From Clytia hemisphaerica (lineage: Eukaryota; Cnidaria; Hydrozoa; Leptothecata; Clytiidae), in assembly GCA_902728285.1 (NCBI GenBank), contig CACVBU010000415.1, positions 247,776 to 311,775 of the forward strand: a stretch of 64,000 nt of DNA. Direction: 5' to 3'. Positions 57,320 to 64,000 of the stretch are shown piece by piece; positions within the stretch are counted from its first letter, which is position 1, and each line of letters opens with the position of its first letter. The position numbers were made by a program, and so were the translations under genes. The notes under the pieces were generated by a model. That model searched no databases, was not told where the DNA came from, and saw nothing but the letters and a program-made list of their open reading frames with translations.

Positions 57320-58821
57320 CTACAATAGTTTTACTGATTTCCGCAAGTTATAATCATTGTCAATGAATTTTAAAGTCTTTTACCATAACACATTTTCCTC
57401 GTGATGTATTTGAACGGATTTATTCTTGCGAAAGACTGCTCAGCAATCTCAGTGTTCATGTCTCGAAAGATATCAAATTTCCGTAGATGGGGGTGGTATT
57501 TACGTTCGTCACTCGATAATGTGCATTTATCTTGGGTATGTTTTTCTGCGTGAAAAATATCAACTATATGTGTTAAACGCTTATATTTTGCAATATCATT
57601 TCCTTCCTTCGATAAGCGTTTTAAAAAAGGATGCAAGTCACAAGCTCTATCATAAACAATACCACGGATTTCATTAGCATTAGGATTATTGCCAAAAAGA
57701 TCAACTAAATACAAAAAGATTTTCTGCAGTATACATTTTCCAATGACTTAGCCGTTTTTGCCATCTTTGCAGCCCTCCAGTGATGTAACGATTTCAGGAA
57801 TCAACTTTTTATAACTACGGGTTATAGGCCGTAGATCTAACTTCTCAATGGTGTGACTAGATTGATCATTTTGGTGAAATTTGCAAAACTCAGACCCTTT
57901 CCTATATTGGTTACCTCGTACGGGGTTACGAATACACATTTCATATTGGTTTACTTTGCTTTCATTTCCATCTATAACAATGAATTTATCTTTGCAACCA
58001 ACGTTAGAACATGAATGCTTCAACCACGTACTATCGATAGCATCTCGAACACTAGGATACACACGAATGGCAATCTTTTCGATATCAAGCTCACCTTTTG
58101 CGTTACGGGGCCATTCTTCAAAGGTTTGTTGGAAGAAAAGAATTTTGTAAATAAACCAGGTGTCCTCTAAACGACTTGGATTCAATTTAATGGACGGGTT
58201 GTGTAGGTTGTTGTAAATGTCGGATGCAGCTTCGAATGACACATTTCCAATACCGATTTGTAAATCAATGTTTCTTAATAGCTCTCGCTCGAAAACCACT
58301 CCGTTTCAAAATAACAAATATGGCACTTGCACGTTGGTGAATATTCGGCATTTTGTCACACGATGTTCCTTGTAACCATAATAAAAGATATATCCACACT
58401 GACATTTTCCGTGGTAGCTTTTTCCATAGAATAAACCATCCGTTTTGTAAATATTTATCTTTGCATGGCTTCTTGCTTCGAGTTTGATTGGCTTCCCGCA
58501 GCAAAATAAATTGTCAGGTAACAATATAATATCCTTGATTGTACGTTTTGAAGATGGCATTTTGTTATATTTCGGTAGATAATCTATTATAATTGTTAAT
58601 GTCACTTCATCAAAAGTAAATTCTTGCTGAGAATAAACTTCTTGTTCAAATCCAAGATCAACAATTACACTTTCTGTGGTGTAGTTTTGTCTTTTTATTT
58701 CAAAATCACTTTTCAGTTCTTTGAAGATTTCAATGACTAGTCCGATTCTGTTTGGAGTACTAACCGGAACACTCTTTGTTATTTCTGACAGAACCAGCAG
58801 CAAATCCAAATTGATCTTCAT
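57320..58821 (-). pseudogene. KDZ transposase with CxC5/CxC6-like clusters, copy B
   Basis: Start ATG at 58821 (MKINLDLLLVLSEI). A CxC5-like cluster (LFCCGKPIKLE..NIYKTDG..YHGKCQCGYIF) lies at about 58510-58370. An in-frame TGA is at 58306-58308. The sequence resumes as VVFERELLRNIDLQIGIG, DIEKIAIRVYPSV, and a CxC6-like cluster (FIVIDGN..CIRNPVRGNQ..EFCKFH, about 57990-57870). After about 57750 a frame break and an apparent deletion of some 25 codons follow. The core then shows MYTAE, GIVYDRACDLHPFLKRL, VDIFHAEKHTQDKC, NTEIAEQSF and, after a last frameshift, IDNDYNLRKS with stop at 57320-57322. It aligns with copy A throughout but is strongly diverged. It lacks the intron of copy A. Confidence 0.82.
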
Positions 58822-59053
58822 TTTTCATGTTAATAAACTTGTTATCCCTTGTTAAAAATGACTATATCAAAGATCACATTGCAGTTATAATTTTGAAATT
58901 GAGACGATTGCTTTTTCTTACGTCAATTAATAAAGATGGCATTATATTGCTGTGACGTCAATTTATTGATAACCTTCCATAGCTTTAAACCGTTCGATGT
59001 TCGATAACTGAATCATTTCTTAAAAAGAAAGGACAGTGAGTAGACGTATCAAG
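58822..59053. promoter_or_regulatory. divergent promoter region of copy B
   Basis: 232 bp between the two divergent start codons, with tgacgtca at 58953-58960 and aagatggcattatattg just before it, comparable to aagatggcaatgcaatg and gacgtca of copy A. A CRE-type shared promoter is inferred. Confidence 0.5.
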
Positions 59054-59322
59054 ATGTCAAGGATCGCTATCGAGGACAATGAATATCTACGTATCCTCAA
59101 AAATGCATGGAAAGTTCCATTTGATTTATCAAACGCATTACCATTGGAACAATACGAGTGGATTAACTATCACAGCACAATTTTGGGCGTTCCTGATACA
59201 TATATATCATGGCCGCTTCTTGCTACTGCAAGTTATTGTGCTAAACACACATTTGTAAATTGCAAACAACTCCATCGTGAACCAACCAGTCTTGATTTAG
59301 GCTCTTGTTGCGGGTCGTACCG

Positions 59323-59614
59323 GTAAGTTTATGTTTTCCTATCATTGCCAGCTTTGCAATTTTTTCTCGATTAAACATTAAACAATAATTATTTAAAAAA
59401 TGTTGTACATTCCTGTCTCAGTGCCCCCCCCACCGGGGTATCTAAATTCAATTGGGTGAATTTCAAATATTTCTATCCCACTGGGTCACTTTCTTCCAGC
59501 AGGGTCATATTATATCGCCTCTAACTTTATTTCATCATATTTTCAGTAGGGTGGTACTTTCTAATTTTTTATTTTAGCACATGGTTAATAATCTACTGAC
59601 CCTTTTTTCTTCAG
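59323..59614 (+). other. intron splitting the Walker A motif of ATPase copy B
   Basis: gtaagtttatg...ttcttcag splits the second glycine codon of GRTG^TNKS. Copy A is continuous here. The intron contains cctgtctcag...caccgggg, similar to the intron of KDZ copy A. Confidence 0.8.
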
Positions 59615-60279
59615 GTACCAATAAATCGGGGCATTGCGGCTTGGCAAAGATGAACTGGCAAAGGTTCCGATCACGTATTTGAATCTAGCACAATGGAAGG
59701 GTTATTGAAAACGTTAACAGAAAATAACGCACGTGTTTTGGGAATATATGACGAATTTTCTACCTTTCTGGATAATTTGGATAAAGGTACCACCGGATCG
59801 TCAGAAATAGGGAGATATCTGTCATTGTATTCTGCTGTCGATTGGTCCAAAAAAACCAAATCATCTGGTTCGTTCAATTATGGCTAGTTTTGCGCAACCA
59901 TTTTACGCTTTAAACTTTGTGAAAGGCAATCAACTTGATGGTTTTTTTCAACGTTTCTTGATTTTCATGCCCCAAGAAAAAATGGTTTATATTGATGAAA
60001 AGTTAGCTAAGATGGAACAGAAAAATAAAAACTTAGTAAATCTCTCTGAAGTTTTACAAACCATTTACAACTTTTGTCAACAAGAATATTGTGAACTTTT
60101 CCCGAGTACAAAATCGTTCATGATGATATTGTCGCTTTCCGTTCTAATGATCTCTTTGACGAAGAATTGGTTAGTATAAAATCTAAATCGTTGGGCCAAA
60201 TAGTACGTGTGAGTGGAGTCGTTTCCTTATTGCGCACCTTAATGATGAAAAACGTGATTTCACTTCTACCATCGATAAG

Positions 60280-61168
60280 GGGTCGTTGTAAAACATGGAT
60301 TAGCTCCATGGAGTACCCCCAAAAATACCTGTCAGAGCGATGAATATCACTAATTTGATAATCAACCTTTTCCACCAGCTGCAAACCACCAATTTAAAGC
60401 TATCAAAAGAATTTCCAAAGTATTTTTTTGTGAAAAAATGGCTACCATTTCTGGCTGTAAAGCTCATATAGCGCACGCTCTCTGCTTAGAAATCTTTGTT
60501 GATTCTACAATCAAACAGACCAGATTTAGCTTACAGAATAGCTCTGATATATCAAACACTTTAAGATATTACATATAATATCAGTGTAATTGTATATAAT
60601 ATTATGTGTTATATTATTTATGTAACACCAGTAGGGTACTAGAGCTTTCTTAAACAATATTTTTCTTTTGTCCATTTGTCAACAGATTGACATTTTTAAA
60701 GAAAATATTGTGACAATCATAGAATACATAGCTCATCAACACATTTCTAAAAGGAATTTTTATCATACTCAATATGATACAGGTAGTATGACTGGATATG
60801 AAATGGCAGTTGGGGACAGTCTGTGAGAGAGGTTACAGAGGGGTTTTAGAGCATTAATTATTCATTATCATTTTATTGACAAAATACACTTCAATTAACA
60901 AAATAATAAGACATTCACAATAAATGGAGTGTGCCAACTTATTTCTTTGATATAAGAATTTCATACTCAATGTGATGCAGATGCATAAAAGGATATAAAA
61001 AGAGACCATTCAAAAAGAAACATTCTTGCTACAGAGTAGTTTTAGAGCAAATACAAAATTATACAGGTCTTTATTTTCCTCTCGCGGCGATCTAAAATCT
61101 GGTCTGCAATATTTTTAGAGTACTCCAATAGGTACTCCATGGTGCTAATCCATGTTTTACAACGACCC
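60280..61168. mobile_element. 889-bp MULE-like MITE inserted in the ATPase gene
   Basis: The ends gggtcgttgtaaaacatgg and ccatgttttacaacgaccc continue inward as an imperfect inverted repeat of about 38 bp. The flanks are atcgataag (60271-60279) and atcaataag (61169-61177), a 9-bp target duplication with one mismatch. The interior has a degenerate direct duplication with a period of about 198 bp (tcatactcaatatgatac near 60764 and again near 60962). No transposase. Codons on both sides align with consecutive parts of copy A. Confidence 0.85.
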
Positions 61169-61612
61169 ATCAATAAGTACGATTTCCTCGTGTCAAAGCG
61201 TATTGTTGATCACTCAATCGCAACAAGTTTTTCATTGCTTGACAAACAATCAAATCGATGGTCTAAGCATGTCTTAAAGCCTGGTATTCCGGACCCTAAA
61301 AATATGACATTAGAATTCTTGTTTCCTCACAGCAAATTTGTCAAAAAATTGTTATCGCGAGATGAAACGCCGTTATCTATAATTTCACGTGATAACATTT
61401 ATCCGGTTATTAACAAAGAAAAAGGTTCGTCTGTGGCACTTAAATTTGTTCGCGGGCTTTGTAATGTGGGTTTGGGGAGAATTGACGAGAGCACAAAACG
61501 ATTTAAACGTTTCTGGTTGGATGACAATGACTGCGACGACAAGGAAAATTTGGAAAGTAAATGGAACTTAACATTGATATGTAAAGATATGTTAGAAAAC
61601 GTAAAATGTTGA

Positions 61613-62177
61613 AGCAGCAAATTTGTAAAACATAAAAAATGAAGCGACTGCTTAGGTAGAAATTTTCGACACTTTTCATGTTTTAAAGATATGTTATATA
61701 GCGTCTAAGAAGCGGTTTACTTGCGTAGAGGAATTACTATTTGAGCCTTTCCCTACCCTTTAGTTTCGGCAAGTAGAATTACTAGTATGCCAAAAATATA
61801 ATCATTTGTTACAATTAAATAATATTTATCGACGCTTTAGCTTATTTTAAATTGGATAAAATTGACATTTTATGGTTTGAAGGTTTAGATTCTATAGTGT
61901 TAATTGCGCACGCATAGCTGTTTAGTTCGTTTTCTAGAGTTTGTATATCAGCAGTTTTTTTTGTAAAATGTTATGTAATAATTTATCTTTTAACTAAAAT
62001 TTCATTGTAGATTTAACAGGTTTTATTGGTAATAAATGAAATTAAATGTTATGATTTGACTGTACAATTTAGTGTTCATGTATCTTCGCAAACAGTTGAT
62101 ATAATATAGGCTAATCACAATTTTTGGAAAATTAATTTAAAAGAAAGAAATGACCATAAGACTGAGACGTACATCAG
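61613..62177. other. non-coding flank of element copy B (ATPase side)
   Basis: AT-rich, about 560 bp, comparable to 3346-3849 of copy A. No gene. Confidence 0.55.
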
Positions 62178-62225
62178 ATAATCTCGTAAGACAATAAAAT
62201 TGGGCGAACCTCAGATGATCTCGAT
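62178..62225 (-). repeat. inverted satellite units, ATPase-side end of copy B
   Basis: ctgagacgtacatcagataatctcg and gcgaacctcagatgatctcg are the reverse complement of the gagatcatctgaggttcg/agacgtctcag parts of the array at 56431-56889. Only about two units are present. Confidence 0.7.
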
Positions 62226-62747
62226 GTTCCAGTTCTGGGACTTGGACTCATGATTTCTTCTGTTTAGCTGAGACAATGACAGAACAAACACCAAATGTCC
62301 AAGATCAAGATCTCCTAAAAAAGGGTAACTTAGGAAAATAATGGATTGTGTTCGGCAAAAATGCAATTACGAATCAATTAGAGAAACAATAGACGGTTCC
62401 CGTCGTCGCAAACGCCGGTTTAGCTTGCGCATCAAAAGCCATTAGGATGACAAAGATAGTATTGTTATTTCAATTTAACCGAAAACGGGAAATCATTAAG
62501 CAGAATTATTTTCGTTAAAAAGTCACTGTAGGGGCTTCTTTGATTCGAATGTCAAATCCTTTTTTGGGTGGGGGTTTTATCGGAAGGTAGTGCTAATTTT
62601 CGCGCTCAATCATAGATGAAAATGAAATTTTAAACATAAAATTAAAACCACGAAATCCCTCTTTAAGCTTGAATTCTAAGCCCAAAGAATGAAATATTAT
62701 CACTTATAACTGATTGAAGTTGAGAAATCGCATATGTAATGTTTTGT

Positions 62748-62776
62748 GACGTCATTTGGGCCCTAAATGACGTCAT
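62748..62776. other. 29-bp palindrome with two CRE sites
   Basis: tgacgtcattt, then gggccc, then taaatgacgtca. The arms are inverted, with one mismatched position on each side of the gggccc centre. A double CRE in opposite arms is a plausible bZIP binding site. Confidence 0.7.
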
Positions 62777-63123
62777 CGAAAGGTCAATAAATTGTTTCCT
62801 TCACTGAAAGTGAAATCAATTTCTCATTTGCCCAAAAGATTCTCTCGATGATTTCCGATCCAAAACGCCTAAAAATTCAGCCAAATTTCAAAGTAACACT
62901 CAAGCTTTATAACCCCTCCCAATTTAATTCTCGATTCAATGAGGTGTCAACGAACTCCCAACTCCTTCTCAAACTCGAGATATCGCATTTTACTCTTATT
63001 ACGACTATGTGAAGCTCGTGGCATGATAGACGGAGATGGCTCTTAATGCTGGGCTAGCATTACAGAAATTTTTTATAAACTCAATTAGTATAGTAAGATT
63101 ACTTGAAATGTGCTACCTTAAGC

Positions 63124-63190
63124 AGGGGCGTATCCAGGATTTTTAGGATACCCTGCAAAAAAGATTCAGCTCAGGGGCGGATATAGGATA
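63124..63190 (+). repeat. two hAT-end-like motifs in tandem
   Basis: aggggcgtatccaggatttt (63125) and aggggcggatataggatatt (63173) resemble the CAGGGGCGTATCCAGG end of animal hAT elements. Both point the same way and no inverse partner is seen in the window, so this is an end fragment or a local duplication of one. Confidence 0.5.
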
Positions 63191-64000
63191 TTTGAAGACC
63201 TTGTGAAAGAAATCCGATTTCCCCGATTTTTGCTCAAAACCCGTTTTTATCCCCGATTTTATTGCGTTTGTTCTTATAGAGCTTTTTGATGTTATGTTAA
63301 GATGTAATTTCCGCCATTATGGAAGCAAATGTTCGAATCTCTAGACAAGATCTCTTACGCATACCGAAATCATTACTTCACGTTTCAATCATAGTCTTAG
63401 TGGCACTTGCAAATTTTACTCTCAGTTTTACTCTCATTTTGGATTTTTTTAAACTGTATGGAAATAACTCTCGCTTTGTAAACTAAGATTAAAAGCATGT
63501 AGTAGGTGAAATAAAATGAACAAAATTTAAAGCTCGGAGGCAGTCCCGGCACGCCAATCAATATTGACTCTTTGAAGTTTAGTTTTTTCCATATTCAATC
63601 CTCGACGACTTCATTCTACTATCACTTTCACTTTTTGAACCTTTCAACTTTTATCAACAAAAACAAAAATATTCAGAATCATAATTTCGTGCAAATTTTT
63701 CTCGCTTATTCAACCAAAAATAACTTTAAAGTAAAAGTAAAATCTTAAAAACATCGAGACAAACTTTCGTTTTCGTTGTTGTGAAAATTGAATTCACAAG
63801 GTCATAATGTATGCGTTTCGTGCAAAACTATGCAAAATTATATAAAATACACACATAATGGCTCTTCACCATCGAAAAAAACATAAAATATGATTAAGGT
63901 TTCTTTGAAAACGCTGTACGGGGGAGTGTTTGGATTCTCTTTAAAAAACAGTGAGCTATCATATTTCATGATGACGTAAATCAGTGTGTGTGTGAGAGAG

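Larger units (their letters stand above)
59054..61612 (+). pseudogene. DUF3987-like P-loop ATPase gene, copy B (interrupted)
   Basis: ATG at 59054 (MSRIAIEDNEYLRIL) fits the copy A start. Next come ILGVPDTYISWPLLATASYC, a one-base frame slip near 59297, and LVAGRTG^TNKSG, whose P-loop is split by a GT-AG intron (59323-59614). Then FESSTMEGLLKTLTENNARV, YDEFSTFLDNLDK (Walker B-like, about 59750), GRYLSLYSAVDWSKKTK, NQLDGFFQRFLIF (about 59930) and SLGQIVRVSG (about 60195). An 889-bp element (60280-61168) interrupts the gene. It resumes with DFLVSKRIVDHSIATSF, LEFLFPHSKFVKKLL and FVRGLCNVGLGRIDEST, stop at 61612. The GxxGxxKS, DE and DGFxxR order matches DUF3987 ATPases of mobile replicons. Predicted role: DNA-dependent ATPase or helicase helping the KDZ transposase (inference). 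Confidence 0.72.
62226..64000. other. non-coding stretch to window end
   Basis: A near-perfect 29-bp palindrome with two TGACGTCA sites lies at 62748-62776 (tgacgtcatttgggccctaa...). Two hAT-end-like motifs occur at 63124 and 63171. A short (gt)n(ga)n run ends the window. No gene. Confidence 0.6.

Overview
The window looks like an AT-rich, repeat-dense nuclear contig of an early-branching animal. A cnidarian is my favoured guess, because DUF6589 genes, animal-type KDZ transposases, Penelope, DIRS and CR1/L2-like retroelements and many TA or TTAA MITEs occur together here. That is inference from family content, not proof. Introns are spliced GT-AG. I found no tRNA, rRNA, CRISPR array or bacterial operon, and no ordinary housekeeping gene. 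Every recognisable coding block belongs to a mobile element or a mobile-element-like family, and nearly every one carries frameshifts or stops, either from decay or from uncorrected assembly indels.

Layout. 1-12.1 kb: a satellite-rich island. A 20-bp minisatellite lies at both ends in opposite orientations (1-146; 10758-12055). A GC-rich 82-86 bp satellite lies in opposite orientations on the two sides (423-610 and 2362-3345; 7815-8420). At the centre is a two-gene element, 'copy A' (about 3.85-7.5 kb): a DUF3987-like P-loop ATPase gene on the minus strand and a KDZ transposase gene with CxC5/CxC6-like cysteine clusters on the plus strand, divergent from a short promoter. 12-23 kb: a MULE N-terminal fragment, a LINE ORF1 with a PHD finger, a broken cysteine-rich gene with an acidic repeat tail, several inverted-repeat elements, and the C-terminal half of a RecQ helicase. 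24.6-29.3 kb: an 11-exon DUF6589 gene on the minus strand. 30-45 kb: nested TIR elements, many with TA target duplications and interiors made of short iterated motifs, plus Penelope and LINE fragments and a 45-bp minisatellite. 45-55 kb: an element with a perfect 9-bp target duplication, a 3.3-kb TTAA element with arms of about 730 bp around a zinc-binding protein gene, and a deleted DIRS element. 55-62.3 kb: a lysine/arginine-rich pseudogene, then 'copy B' of the two-gene element with the same divergent architecture and again array repeats of opposite orientation on its two flanks. 62.3-64 kb: mostly non-coding.

The main result is the repeated pairing of a KDZ transposase with a DUF3987-like ATPase. 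The two copies are only distantly similar in protein sequence. Both share gene order, divergent orientation, a GACGTCA motif in the intergenic promoter, and flanking tandem repeats inverted relative to each other at similar distances from the gene ends. This suggests a transposon class in which a KDZ transposase works with a helicase or primase-type ATPase and uses terminal inverted arrays instead of simple TIRs. The second theme is a group of short TA-flanked MITEs whose interiors are arrays of one short motif.
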